Positions 21,287 through 29,764 of a stretch of 64,000 nucleotides of DNA are shown piece by piece; positions within the stretch are counted from its first letter, which is position 1, and every line of letters starts with the position of its first letter. The position numbers and the translations under genes are program-made. The notes beneath the pieces were generated by a model. The model did no database searches and was not told the DNA's origin. It was given only the letters and a program-made list of their open reading frames with translations. Source of the DNA: Nisaea nitritireducens (GTDB lineage: Bacteria > Pseudomonadota > Alphaproteobacteria > Thalassobaculales > Thalassobaculaceae); assembly GCF_014904795.1 (NCBI RefSeq), contig NZ_JACZFS010000036.1, forward strand, positions 1 through 64,000. Direction: 5' to 3'.

Positions 21287-22321
21287 CTATTCGAAAGTGG
21301 ACGCTTCGCGTTCGATCGCGGTCATGCGGTCAAGTCCCGACCGGAGGTCTGACAACACGAAATCGGCGCGGCGCTCAAAGCTGCCGCCACCGCCGGGAAA
21401 ACGCGCTTCCCATTCAGAAACCTTGACTGTAAGCCCGCACAGAACAGCCGCGAGGCTCGCCTGGTGATCGGCGATCAAGGCACGCACCTGGTTGAATGTT
21501 CCGACGGTCACACGTTCCCACCGGATGTCCGTCTTGTTCTCGAAATTGCTGAACCGGCGCTTCAGGGACTGATGCAACGCTCCGAGAATGCGCTCTGTCT
21601 TGAGCAGCGCCGGTCCCGTCATCGGGTCCTTGCCGATATGCGGCACCTGGTACGCTTCCTTGACCCAGTCCCGAAGCAGCGCGATCCGTGGCCCGATCTC
21701 CGCGAGATATTGTTTGTAAAAACCGAGGGAGAGGAATACGTCGCCGTAATCCTCAAGCAGATCCGGCAGGTCTTCGCGTGACGTCTCCAGAGCCGAGGCA
21801 AGGCCGTTAATCCGCTGGAGCACGGTAGAGCTGTTTGCGTTAAGCAGCCGGTCACGAAGCATTTCCGGATCGGACAGTTCGATATTGCTCGCGCTGAACA
21901 CATACTGCAGCAGCGGTCGCGTCAGGTTCCGCATATGCGGCTGCAATTCGCGCTTCTTCGCATCGCTCAGCATGAAAGCTTCAAGATTGGCGATCTCGAT
22001 ACCCGCAGCCCTCAGGCCCCGGCGCAGGGAATAGGGATCGAAGCTCTCCATCTCACCGACGCTAACCAGCATCGGCATATCGTGGTGCAGGAGATCGTCG
22101 GTCGTACTCATGAAGTCCGGCAGCTCGTCGATTGCGACCTGTCCGCTGCCCATGCCCGCTTCGCGATAAAGCTCGATGCGGGTTTCCATCCGGACATTCT
22201 TGATCAGCCGGACCTTTGTGAGTCCTTTTGTACGCAGCGGGAGAATGTTGCAACGGAGCGTGTGAAGGGAGTCCTGATCGCGGTCAGGAACAAACGGACT
22301 ACGCTGTGCCGAAAAATCAAT
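21287..22321 (-). CDS. Protein of unknown family, tandem paralog B (non-ATG start)
   Basis: Full-length paralog of the next gene (about 40% identical by eye), family not recognised. The first ATG in frame is at 22189 (METRIELYREAG), but the frame upstream of it, open to a TAA at 22411, translates to DRDQDSLHTLRCN...LPLRTKGL...RLIKNVR, which matches paralog A residue for residue in pattern. The true N-terminus is therefore upstream, yet no ATG, GTG or TTG occurs in frame there. Candidates are ATT at 22321 (344 residues, used here) or ATC at 22333, the latter 6 bases after GGGAG. An AUU start as in infC would imply initiation-dependent control. Cytosolic, helix-rich, no catalytic motif seen. 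Confidence 0.7.
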   Translation of the reverse strand: MDFSAQRSPFVPDRDQDSLHTLRCNILPLRTKGLTKVRLIKNVRMETRIELYREAGMGSGQVAIDELPDFMSTTDDLLHHDMPMLVSVGEMESFDPYSLRRGLRAAGIEIANLEAFMLSDAKKRELQPHMRNLTRPLLQYVFSASNIELSDPEMLRDRLLNANSSTVLQRINGLASALETSREDLPDLLEDYGDVFLSLGFYKQYLAEIGPRIALLRDWVKEAYQVPHIGKDPMTGPALLKTERILGALHQSLKRRFSNFENKTDIRWERVTVGTFNQVRALIADHQASLAAVLCGLTVKVSEWEARFPGGGGSFERRADFVLSDLRSGLDRMTAIEREASTFE

Positions 22322-22401
22322 GGCGTATGCGATAACACACTCCCGGATGAGATGGCTTTTATACGGGGCCTTCTGCCGTCCGTGAGCTTTATCAGGCTCT
22401 A

Positions 22402-22420
22402 TCTTAAGTTACTCTTAAGA
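22402..22420. promoter_or_regulatory. AT-rich promoter region with inverted repeat upstream of paralog B
   Basis: Inverted repeat TCTTAAG-TTACT-CTTAAGA in a markedly AT-rich stretch (about 22385-22475) between zapE and paralog B, on a GC-rich background. The stretch should carry the promoter of the paralog genes, and the repeat is a candidate operator. No -35/-10 pair could be fixed. Confidence 0.45.
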
Positions 22421-22489
22421 GTTATATTTAAATTTAAGCCTTTTTGCATATATTAGGCAAATTATTGCACCATAACCTATTCTTGCGCT

Positions 22490-23614
22490 TCAGCGCCGGC
22501 GCGATTCAAAGTAATCAGAGGATTGCATTTCCATGAGCCGGGAAATCGTCCGGTCGAATTCAAAACCCCAGTCCTCACCGTCATACAGCTTCTCCGGCAC
22601 GGCCTCGGCCGACGCGACCAAGCGGACGCCCTGATCGTAGAGCGCGTCGATCAGGGTCATGAAACGGCGCGCCTGATCCCTGTTCGCCGCGCCAAGGATC
22701 GGGATGTCGGCGATAATCACCGTGTGAAATCGTTCCGCAACCGCAAGGAAGTCGGCGGCGGCCAGCGGCACATCGCAGAGATCCCGGAAGCCGAACCGGG
22801 CAACGCCCGACGCAGCAGCCGGAACCGCGATCTCCCGGCCCTTGCGATTGATCGAATCCGGCTTTGCTTCCGCATTATCCGTCATCTCGGCAAAAGTCTG
22901 GTCCAGCGCCGCATCCGCTTCCGGACCGCAAGGAACGTGATAGACGGTCTGCCCGCGCATCCGTCCGAGCCGGTAATCTTCCCCGTCATCCAGCCGGAAC
23001 ACCTCATGCCGGGCCTTCAGAATACCGATGAACGGCAAGAACAGATCGCGCTGAAGTCCGTCCTTGTAGAGTTCGTCCGGCGCCCTGTTGGAAGTCGCGA
23101 CGACCACGACACCCAGCTCGAACATGGCGAAGAACAGACGGGAGACGATCATCGCATCGGCGATGTCCCGAACCTCGAACTCATCGAAACAAAGCAACCA
23201 GGCACTGTCGGCAAGTTTCTGGGCCGTCGGACGAATCGGCTCCGCCGTTTTCGAGACCTTGTTCTCCTGCCGCCACTGATGGATCAGCTCATGCGCCTCA
23301 CGCATGAATTCGTGAAAATGCACACGCCGCTTTCGCTCGACCTGCGCGCCGTCGAAAAACAGATCCATCAGCATGGATTTTCCGCGGCCGACCGAGCCAT
23401 AGATGTAGAGGCCTTTCGGCGGAGTGGACGGTTTGCTTCGGGCAAAGCCGAGCTTTGCCGTCCAGCCCGTCTTGGCTTGCGGCGGGCGGTAATCGATCAG
23501 CTGGTCGTGCAGCCACTGAAGTTTAGCGGCAGCCGCTGCCTGTGCCGGATCGGCGGTAACGGAACCCTCGGCGATCAGGGCTTCATAGCGGGCCAGCGGC
23601 CCTTCGTGAGTCAC
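22490..23614 (-). CDS. zapE: Cell division protein ZapE / AFG1-like ATPase
   Basis: AAA-type ATPase of the AFG1/ZapE family, in bacteria linked to Z-ring constriction and in mitochondria to protein quality control. Walker A is GLYIYGSVGRGKSMLMD, Walker B region is LLCFDEFEVRDIADAM, and the sensor segment VVVVATSNRAPDELYKDGLQR follows. The GTG at 23614 (Val-Thr-His-Glu-Gly) is preceded by GGGAGA 7-8 bases upstream and gives 374 residues; ATG alternatives at 23641 and 23677 exist. Its 3' end faces the AT-rich promoter region of paralog B. Confidence 0.9.
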   Translation of the reverse strand: MTHEGPLARYEALIAEGSVTADPAQAAAAAKLQWLHDQLIDYRPPQAKTGWTAKLGFARSKPSTPPKGLYIYGSVGRGKSMLMDLFFDGAQVERKRRVHFHEFMREAHELIHQWRQENKVSKTAEPIRPTAQKLADSAWLLCFDEFEVRDIADAMIVSRLFFAMFELGVVVVATSNRAPDELYKDGLQRDLFLPFIGILKARHEVFRLDDGEDYRLGRMRGQTVYHVPCGPEADAALDQTFAEMTDNAEAKPDSINRKGREIAVPAAASGVARFGFRDLCDVPLAAADFLAVAERFHTVIIADIPILGAANRDQARRFMTLIDALYDQGVRLVASAEAVPEKLYDGEDWGFEFDRTISRLMEMQSSDYFESRRR

Positions 23615-23747
23615 AGTTCGTTCTCCCGTCGGACGGGCCATTCGGACCGTTCCCCTCGGCGGACACAAGTCGCGCAAGTCGCCGCCGCCGTCAAGTCAGG
23701 GGCCTTCAATTCAGAGGCCCTCAAGCCGTGGCACATACAGGTCCGGT

Positions 23748-24497
23748 TCAACGTCCGCCCGCCACCTCGAGGATCGAGCCGGCACAATATCCCGCGGAAT
23801 CGCTGAGCAGCCAGACAATAGCCTCCGCCACTTCCTCCGGCGCGGCGGCGCGTCCGATCGGTGTGGTCGGGCCGAGACGAGCCGCCCGGTCCGGTGCACC
23901 GGCGCTGGCGTGAATGTCCGTGTCGATCATGCCCGGAGCCACCGCGTTGACGCGCACGCCCTCGGCAATGACTTCACGGGCAAAGCCGGTGGTGAATGAA
24001 TCCACCGCCCCCTTGGACGCGGCGTAATGGGTGAACTCGTTCGGCGCGCCGAGCCGGGAGGCAATCGAGGAGAGATTGACGACGGCACCGCCGGCGCCGC
24101 CATCCTTCTTCGACATCCGGCGTACTGCCTCTCGGCAGCAGAGCATCAGCCCGATCACGTTGAGCTGCATGACCTCGAGGATCGCAGCCTCCGACATGTC
24201 CCGGACCTGGGAGATCTTGCCGGTGATCCCGGCATTGTTGACCAATCCCCGTACCGGACCGAGAGCCGCCTCCGCCTCGTTGAAGAGCCGGACAATCTCG
24301 GCTTCCTTCGAGGTGTCCGCCCGGATCACGACGGCCTTGCGTCCTTCGGCTTCGACCTTGGCTGCAACGGCGCGGGCTGCCGCCTCGTTACCGGCATAAT
24401 TCACCGCGATGTCCCAACCGTCGCGCGCGGCCAGAACGGCTGTTGCCGCGCCGATACCGCGGCTGGCACCGGTGATGATGCAAAGCCCTCTACTCAT
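23748..24497 (-). CDS. Short-chain dehydrogenase/reductase (SDR)
   Basis: Classical SDR of 249 residues, NAD(P)-dependent, substrate unknown. Cofactor motif TGASRGIGAA near residue 8, NNAG near residue 89, catalytic Ser in NLSSIASR, and YxxxK in HYAASKGAVDSF. The start at 24497 (MSRGLCIITG) is backed by a GGGGGG run 8 bases upstream; an ATG seven codons further up precedes the ribosome site and is rejected. Best matches in style are glucose-1-dehydrogenase or FabG-like oxidoreductases. Apparently monocistronic. Confidence 0.9.
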   Translation of the reverse strand: MSRGLCIITGASRGIGAATAVLAARDGWDIAVNYAGNEAAARAVAAKVEAEGRKAVVIRADTSKEAEIVRLFNEAEAALGPVRGLVNNAGITGKISQVRDMSEAAILEVMQLNVIGLMLCCREAVRRMSKKDGGAGGAVVNLSSIASRLGAPNEFTHYAASKGAVDSFTTGFAREVIAEGVRVNAVAPGMIDTDIHASAGAPDRAARLGPTTPIGRAAAPEEVAEAIVWLLSDSAGYCAGSILEVAGGR

Positions 24498-24545
24498 GGA
24501 TCGTTCCCCCCAGAACATTTGATTCCGGGGGGATCATAGCGCGGT

Positions 24546-25247
24546 TCAGTCGCCGGAGCGAACTTCCGCGGCAAACCGGACGGACGCGCGCAGCTCTGCT
24601 TTCTGGGCAACACTGTCGCCGCCACCGCTGCCATCGGCCGCGAGTTTCGATATGGCTTCCGTCCGCATCATCATGGCTGGCTGCGGACGCGGGACGGCAC
24701 CCGGCGCAATATGGATCGCAGCCACGCGATAGCCGCGATCCGGATAAACTGCTTTCAGGCGCGCCAGCTCATCGGCGGCACGCTGGTAGATGTCAGCACG
24801 GAGATCCGCCAGCGCCGCTTCCCGTTCCGCCAGGGTCGGGGTGAAATCGATGCCGAGCAGGGCGTAGCTGCGCCCCGCTTCGCCGAGATCATCCACTGTG
24901 CTGCCGATACCGCCGAGGGCCGTGCTTGGCAGGCGGGCTTCCGCCGTAATCCGCCAGCGCTCGAACCCGGCCTCGTCCCGCAAACGGTCATATCCGACCA
25001 GGCGCCACGGGGCTTTGTCCGAGATTTTCGTCAGATCCGTCTGCACCGCAGCGCGGGCCACACCGAATCCACCGGCCTTGACTGCGAGATCGGCCACCAC
25101 CGTGACGGTCGCCGAATCGGTCTCGACCCACTTTTCCAGACTGAGATCGAGCGTGACGGTATCGTCGCGCACTGTTTCCGCCTGCACGACGGGAGATGCG
25201 AACAGCATCAGGACCGCAAGAGCGGCGGACAGAAAGAGTCGGGTCAT
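24546..25247 (-). CDS. Periplasmic SIMPL-domain-like (DUF541-like) protein
   Basis: 233 residues with a clear Sec signal peptide (LFLSAALAVLMLFASPVVQA, then ET). The mature part shows the features of SIMPL/DUF541 proteins: alternating strands (VTLDLSLEKWVETDSATVTV), a helix with AEREAALADLRADIYQRAADE, and a late GYRVAAIHIAPG followed by PRPQPAMMMRTEA. The family is periplasmic or outer-membrane associated and of unknown biochemical function. Assignment is by pattern, not certain; it could be an unrelated exported protein. Runs opposite to the small lipoprotein gene at 25442. Confidence 0.55.
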   Translation of the reverse strand: MTRLFLSAALAVLMLFASPVVQAETVRDDTVTLDLSLEKWVETDSATVTVVADLAVKAGGFGVARAAVQTDLTKISDKAPWRLVGYDRLRDEAGFERWRITAEARLPSTALGGIGSTVDDLGEAGRSYALLGIDFTPTLAEREAALADLRADIYQRAADELARLKAVYPDRGYRVAAIHIAPGAVPRPQPAMMMRTEAISKLAADGSGGGDSVAQKAELRASVRFAAEVRSGD

Positions 25248-25373
25248 TGCATGGCTCCGGCTTAACTAAAGAACTGAGGCTTGTCTGAAGAACTCGCGCA
25301 CTATCGCCTTGAATTACGTCAGCAAAATGACACGGGTGCCGAAATTCCACCATCCCGCTCGGTGCATTCACGG

Positions 25374-25407
25374 TATCGCGACTGGTCCGACAGAGAAAAT
25401 CGCGATA
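25374..25407. promoter_or_regulatory. Inverted repeat upstream of small lipoprotein gene
   Basis: Perfect 8-bp inverted repeat TATCGCGA / TCGCGATA with an 18-base spacer, ending 34 bases before the ATG at 25442. The half-sites are about two and a half helical turns apart centre to centre, which suits a dimeric or looping regulator, but no regulator is linked to it. Confidence 0.45.
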
Positions 25408-25441
25408 GGGTAGCGCTGCAACTGACCGTGGAGGTTCACCC

Positions 25442-25570
25442 ATGCGTAAACTGATCGGACTGTTCGTTCTCGTGGCTGCCGTCGTCGCCTTTACCGCGCC
25501 GACTGCGTTTGCCGGCTGCGCTTCGTCGCACAAGACAGCGGAGCAGAGCAAACCGGCACAGACCTCGTAA
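25442..25570 (+). CDS. Small putative lipoprotein, 42 residues
   Basis: Very short gene with strong signals: a GGAGG ribosome site 8 bases before ATG, an N-terminal basic residue pair and a hydrophobic stretch (LIGLFVLVAAVVAFTAPTAFA) followed by GC, then a short hydrophilic tail rich in Ser, Lys and Gln. The pattern Phe-Ala-Gly-Cys fits a relaxed lipobox, so the mature product would be a roughly 20-residue lipid-anchored peptide; otherwise it would be a cleaved secreted peptide. A strong terminator starts 63 bases downstream. Function unknown; reminiscent of entericidin-size lipoproteins only in length. Confidence 0.65.
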   Translation: MRKLIGLFVLVAAVVAFTAPTAFAGCASSHKTAEQSKPAQTS

Positions 25571-25632
25571 ACATCAAGCGGCAGAGGATCCCTTTCCGGA
25601 AAACCCACGCCGTATTGTGACTCACTCATCAT

Positions 25633-25666
25633 AAAACCGGCCGCTGTTTCCAGCGGCCGTTTTTTC
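25633..25666. terminator. Bidirectional rho-independent terminator
   Basis: Nine-bp stem CGGCCGCTG-TTTC-CAGCGGCCG followed by TTTTTT on the plus strand and preceded by AAAA, which is a U-run on the minus strand. It lies between the convergent ends of the small lipoprotein gene and sdhB and serves both. Confidence 0.9.
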
Positions 25667-25687
25667 TATCCGCGATATCCCGCAGAG

Positions 25688-26467
25688 CTACATACGCTGG
25701 ACCATCAGTTTCTTGATCTCACCGATCGCCTTGGCCGGGTTCAGGCCTTTCGGGCAGGTCTTGGTGCAGTTCATGATGGTGTGGCAGCGATAGAGCCGGA
25801 ACGGATCTTCCAGCTCGTCCAACCGCTCACCGGTATATTCGTCGCGGCTGTCCGCGATCCAGCGGTAGGCCTGCAGCAGAATGGCCGGGCCGAGATACCG
25901 GTCGCCGTTCCACCAATAGCTCGGGCAAGACGTCGAGCAGCAGAAACACAGCACGCATTCCCACAAGCCATCGAGCTTCTCGCGCTCTTCTGTGCTCTGG
26001 CGGCGCTCCTCGTCCGGCGGCGGCGGCGATTTCGCCTTCAGCCACGGCTCGATAGAGGCAAGCTGCGCATAGGGTTGGGTCAGGTCCGGCACCAGATCCT
26101 TGACCACCGGCATGTGCGGCAGCGGGTAGATCTTCACGTCGCCCTTTACGTCGTCGATGCTCTTCAGGCAGGCCAGCGTGTTCGTGCCATCGATATTCAT
26201 GGCGCATGACCCGCAGATGCCCTCGCGGCAGGAACGGCGGAAGGTAACGGAGGTGTCGACCTCGTTCTTGATCTTGATCAGCGCGTCCAGAACCATCGGG
26301 CCGCACTCGTCGAGGTCGATCTCGTAGGTATCGACCCGCGGGTTTTGCCCGGTGTCCGGATCGTACCGGTAGATCTTGAATGCCTTGACCCGTTTCGCGC
26401 CGGCTTCAGCCTTGTGGGTGTTGCCGATCTTGACCTTCGAGTTCGCCGGCAAAGAAAATTCAGCCAT
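25688..26467 (-). CDS. sdhB: Succinate dehydrogenase iron-sulfur subunit
   Basis: Electron-transfer subunit of complex II. 259 residues with all three cluster motifs: the [2Fe-2S] ligands in [13 protein letters not shown] (about residues 75-87), and two ferredoxin-like groups in [12 protein letters not shown] and [17 protein letters not shown] that bind the [4Fe-4S] and [3Fe-4S] centres. Last gene of sdhCDAB, 35 bases after sdhA. Membrane-associated on the cytoplasmic side. No anomaly. Confidence 0.98.
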   Translation of the reverse strand: MAEFSLPANSKVKIGNTHKAEAGAKRVKAFKIYRYDPDTGQNPRVDTYEIDLDECGPMVLDALIKIKNEVDTSVTFRRSCREGICGSCAMNIDGTNTLACLKSIDDVKGDVKIYPLPHMPVVKDLVPDLTQPYAQLASIEPWLKAKSPPPPDEERRQSTEEREKLDGLWECVLCFCCSTSCPSYWWNGDRYLGPAILLQAYRWIADSRDEYTGERLDELEDPFRLYRCHTIMNCTKTCPKGLNPAKAIGEIKKLMVQRM

Positions 26468-26502
26468 CTCTCAATTCCGATCTTTTCTTCGTTCTCAAGC
26501 GA

Positions 26503-28293
26503 TCAGTAGACGCGTGCCGCCGGCGGCACGACCTCGACCTCGTTCGAGAGCGTGTACATGTGCACGTCGCGATACATCACCTTGTGCTTGTACTTGTCGT
26601 CGAGCCACATGACCGTGTGCTTCATCCAGTTCTCGTCATCCCGGTCCGGGAAATCCTCGTGCGCATGCGCACCGCGGCTTTCCGGACGAAGGCTGGCCGA
26701 GGTCAGGGTGATCACTGCCTGGGTCATCAGGTTCTCAAGCTCCAGTGCCTCGACCAGATCCGAGTTCCAGACCAGGGAACGGTCGCTGAGGCCGATATCC
26801 GGCAGCGTGGCCGCGATGTCCTGGATCTTCTTCACACCATCATCCATCAGCTCGGTGGTGCGGAACACCGCCGCGTGCTGCTGCATGGCGCGCTGCATGT
26901 CGAGACGGATCTCGGCTGCCTTACGCTCGCCTTTGGCGTGACGCATCTTGTCGAGACGCGCGATGGCGTACTCGCCCGCATCGGACGGCAGCGGCTTGTG
27001 CAGCTCGCCCGGACGCACGGTTTCCTTGGCCCGCAAGGCGGCGGCCCGGCCGAACACGACAATGTCGAGCAGGGAGTTGGTGCCGAGACGGTTGGCACCG
27101 TGCACCGAGACGGAAGCCGCCTCGCCGATGGCCATCAGGCCCTGGCACACCCGGTCCGGATCGTCCGCCGTCGGCGACAGAACCTCGCCGTGATAGTTCG
27201 TCGGGATACCGCCCATATTGTAGTGCACCGTCGGCAGAACCGGGATCGGCTCCTTGGTGACATCGACACCGGCGAAGATCTTCGCGGTCTCGGAAATGCC
27301 CGGCAGACGTTGCGCCAGCACTGCCGGCTCAAGATGCTCGAGATGCAGATAGATGTGATCTTTCTGCGGCCCGATACCCCGGCCCTCATTGATCTCGATC
27401 GTCATCGCCCGGCTGACCACGTCGCGCGAGGCCAGATCCTTGGCCGTCGGCGCGTACCGCTCCATGAAGCGTTCGCCCTCGGAGTTGGTCAGGTACCCGC
27501 CCTCGCCGCGCGCACCCTCGGTGATCAGACAGCCGGAGCCGTAGATACCGGTCGGGTGGAACTGGACGAATTCCAGATCCTGCATCGGCAGGCCCGCACG
27601 CACCACCATGCCGCCACCGTCGCCGGTGCAGGTATGCGCGGAAGTGCAGGAGAAGTAGGCCCGGCCGTAACCGCCGGTCGCCAGCACCGTCTGGTGTCCG
27701 CGGAAGCGGTGCAAAGTGCCGGTCGCCAGATCGATCGCCATGACGCCGCGGCAGGCGCCTTCTTCGTCCATGATCAGATCGATAGCGAAATATTCGATGA
27801 AGAATTCGGCATTGGCCTTCAGGCTCTGCTGATAGAGCGTGTGCAGGATGGCGTGACCGGTACGGTCAGCCGCGGCACAGGCACGCTTGGCCATGCGCTT
27901 GCCGAAATCCAGCGTGTGACCGCCGAACGGGCGCTGGTAGATCTTGCCCTCGTCGGTTCGCGAGAACGGCACGCCGAAATGCTCCAGCTCGATGATCGAG
28001 GGGATAGCGTTCCGGCACATATATTCAATGGCATCCTGATCGCCCAGCCAGTCCGACCCCTTGACGGTGTCGTACATGTGGAACTTCCAGTTATCGCCCT
28101 CACCCATATTGTTGAGCGCAGCGCCAACACCGCCCTGCGCTGCCACAGTATGGGAGCGGGTCGGGAAGACCTTGGTGATGCAGGCGGTCTTCAGGCCTTC
28201 GTTCGCCATCCCGAAGGCGGCACGCAGGCCGGCACCGCCGGCGCCCACGACGATGACGTCGTAGGTGTGATCAATGATCTCGTAGGACTTCAT
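26503..28293 (-). CDS. sdhA: Succinate dehydrogenase flavoprotein subunit
   Basis: Catalytic subunit oxidising succinate to fumarate. 596 residues. FAD motif [18 protein letters not shown] at the N-terminus, covalent FAD histidine in [15 protein letters not shown] near residue 47, substrate-site [13 protein letters not shown], and the catalytic Arg region [11 protein letters not shown]. The C-terminus ends with the usual basic motif before PPAARVY. Five bases separate it from sdhD. Normal length for the family. Confidence 0.98.
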   Translation of the reverse strand: MKSYEIIDHTYDVIVVGAGGAGLRAAFGMANEGLKTACITKVFPTRSHTVAAQGGVGAALNNMGEGDNWKFHMYDTVKGSDWLGDQDAIEYMCRNAIPSIIELEHFGVPFSRTDEGKIYQRPFGGHTLDFGKRMAKRACAAADRTGHAILHTLYQQSLKANAEFFIEYFAIDLIMDEEGACRGVMAIDLATGTLHRFRGHQTVLATGGYGRAYFSCTSAHTCTGDGGGMVVRAGLPMQDLEFVQFHPTGIYGSGCLITEGARGEGGYLTNSEGERFMERYAPTAKDLASRDVVSRAMTIEINEGRGIGPQKDHIYLHLEHLEPAVLAQRLPGISETAKIFAGVDVTKEPIPVLPTVHYNMGGIPTNYHGEVLSPTADDPDRVCQGLMAIGEAASVSVHGANRLGTNSLLDIVVFGRAAALRAKETVRPGELHKPLPSDAGEYAIARLDKMRHAKGERKAAEIRLDMQRAMQQHAAVFRTTELMDDGVKKIQDIAATLPDIGLSDRSLVWNSDLVEALELENLMTQAVITLTSASLRPESRGAHAHEDFPDRDDENWMKHTVMWLDDKYKHKVMYRDVHMYTLSNEVEVVPPAARVY

Positions 28294-28298
28294 GGAGC

Positions 28299-28688
28299 TC
28301 AGCCTCCGAAAGCGAGTTTAAGCACCGCGAACAGGGCGGCAATTGCAAGAAGGGAAGCGAGCAGCTTCACACCGAGAAGGGTCACCAGCTTTACGCCTTC
28401 GTGATGAACGTAGTCCTCGATCACGACCTGCAGCCCGAGGGCAGCATGATAGAAGGTCGCAATGATCAGGGCGATCATCAGAACGGCGACGACGGGTGAG
28501 CCGAGCCAGGCCACGGTCTCCGCATAACCGGCGCCAGCCAGCGAGATCAGGGATGCCACGAACCAGAGTGTGAGCGGGATCAGCGCCACCGCGGTCACGC
28601 GCTGCATCCACCAGTGATGCAGACCGCTCTTGGCGCTGCCAAGGCCGCGCACACGGCCGATCGGCGTACGCATTGAATTGTCAGTCAT
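28299..28688 (-). CDS. sdhD: Succinate dehydrogenase membrane anchor subunit D
   Basis: 129-residue membrane protein with three hydrophobic segments (about residues 30-50, 60-80 and 105-125). The heme b ligand is likely the His in [20 protein letters not shown], the signature of SdhD. With SdhC it binds heme and ubiquinone. It sits between sdhC and sdhA in the standard order. Confidence 0.94.
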   Translation of the reverse strand: MTDNSMRTPIGRVRGLGSAKSGLHHWWMQRVTAVALIPLTLWFVASLISLAGAGYAETVAWLGSPVVAVLMIALIIATFYHAALGLQVVIEDYVHHEGVKLVTLLGVKLLASLLAIAALFAVLKLAFGG

Positions 28689-28727
28689 ACCAGCCTCTCA
28701 AAAGAGTCTTTTTGTTGGCCTTGCCTC

Positions 28728-29111
28728 TTAAAGGGCGCAGGCAAGTATCCAGGCCAGAACAGTCAGGACCACCGAGGAGGCGATGACCAGCTTGGTCGCC
28801 TTTTCGGCTGTCTCGATCTCGAAGCCGTAACCGCTATCCCAGAACAGATGGCGGATGCCGTTACAGAGATGGAAGAACAGGGCAAAGGAAAAGCCGAACA
28901 GGATCAGAAGGCCAATCCAGGACCCCATGATGCTCTGCACAAACTCGAAATAGCCCCCACCAGTCGCCGCTGCCATGAGCCACCAAACGAGAAGCAATGT
29001 GCCGATGCCAAGCGCAACTCCGGTCGCGCGGTGCAGAATCGACGTTATCGCAGTGAGAGGTAGCCTATAGACCTGAAGATGCGGGGAAAGAGGGCGGTTG
29101 GAAACGCTCAT
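28728..29111 (-). CDS. sdhC: Succinate dehydrogenase cytochrome b556 subunit
   Basis: 127-residue membrane anchor with three predicted transmembrane helices. The start is typical (RPLSPHLQVYRLPLTAITSI followed by LHRATG), and FHLCNGIRHLFWD carries the conserved heme-ligand His region. The start at 29111 has AGGAAAGG about 10 bases upstream. First gene of sdhCDAB; its promoter should lie in the AT-rich gap that follows. Confidence 0.95.
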   Translation of the reverse strand: MSVSNRPLSPHLQVYRLPLTAITSILHRATGVALGIGTLLLVWWLMAAATGGGYFEFVQSIMGSWIGLLILFGFSFALFFHLCNGIRHLFWDSGYGFEIETAEKATKLVIASSVVLTVLAWILACAL

Positions 29112-29496
29112 AGCGCGCCTTTCCTGAGGAACATCAACAATGAAGCCGCACCATATTGCAGTGCGAACGAGAGCTCAATTTATTTCGCCCCCCTGACTTG
29201 TCCAGTCCCCGGCCTTACTGCCGGTCGAAAATTTATGCGCAATGCCACACACAGTCCTGTGGATAAAAATTTGATTTATCTGTGGATTAATTGTGAAGAA
29301 ACTATTTGAAGCCCTTTATTGTCCGTAATTTCAGTCAATTAAGCTTGCGTTTAAATGTGAATATCTTTCTTCATACTTAACGATAAAATGTGCGTTAATT
29401 GATCTTATCTTTGCGCTTACTAAAAACCTCACTTCGCCATGATGAATTTTTCACTTTTTTATTGATCTAGTCTCAAAATCCGGTGATATTTTTATT
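29112..29496. promoter_or_regulatory. AT-rich sdh upstream region with DnaA-box-like 9-mers
   Basis: Non-coding stretch upstream of sdhC, strongly AT-rich from about 29231 to 29500 against GC-rich surroundings. It contains TGTGGATAA at 29258-29266 (exact complement of the DnaA consensus TTATCCACA) and TGTGGATTA at 29281-29289 (one mismatch), same orientation, 23 bases apart, plus a weaker TGTGAATAT near 29356. It should carry the sdh promoter. Whether DnaA acts here, on sdh or as an origin-like site, is open. Confidence 0.45.
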
Positions 29497-29733
29497 CTAG
29501 ACATGGAAGCATTGCTTTCGTTCGATCTTGTTTTCAGGATTCGAACAGAGCGGGGCGCCACCGAAAATACCGGCGGAGTCCGTGCCAAGACAGTCGCATT
29601 GGTAGTGTCGGTGCCTGCCTTCCATGTCCGACGGGTCGCCTGTCTTCTGACGGGCGGCCCGTTCGTCTTCCGGAAGCTTTCCCGCATCCTTCTGAAATCG
29701 TGACGATATGTCGGCTGGTATTGCCCGGCCCAT
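29497..29733 (-). CDS. Possible small protein, 78 residues
   Basis: Weak candidate. The frame from the ATG at 29733 encodes a hydrophilic product starting MGRAIPADISSRFQKD with four Cys in its C-terminal half (CDCLGTD, APLCSNP, KQCFHV). Composition looks protein-like, but there is no clear ribosome site and other frames here are open too. It would be divergent from the pentapeptide-repeat gene. May be non-coding. Confidence 0.25.
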   Translation of the reverse strand: MGRAIPADISSRFQKDAGKLPEDERAARQKTGDPSDMEGRHRHYQCDCLGTDSAGIFGGAPLCSNPENKIERKQCFHV

Positions 29734-29764
29734 CTGGTACGGTACGGCCGCGCCATTCGACGAG

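Noticed and set aside
23700-23720. GGGCCT/AGGCCC hairpin after the SDR gene as terminator
   Set aside because: Six-bp stem with a 9-base loop and no U-run.
29112-29500. Chromosomal replication origin
   Set aside because: DnaA-like boxes and AT-richness are present, but only two good boxes are seen, highly expressed genes share one strand on both sides, and no dnaA/hemE/parAB-type genes are near. Kept only as a regulatory candidate.
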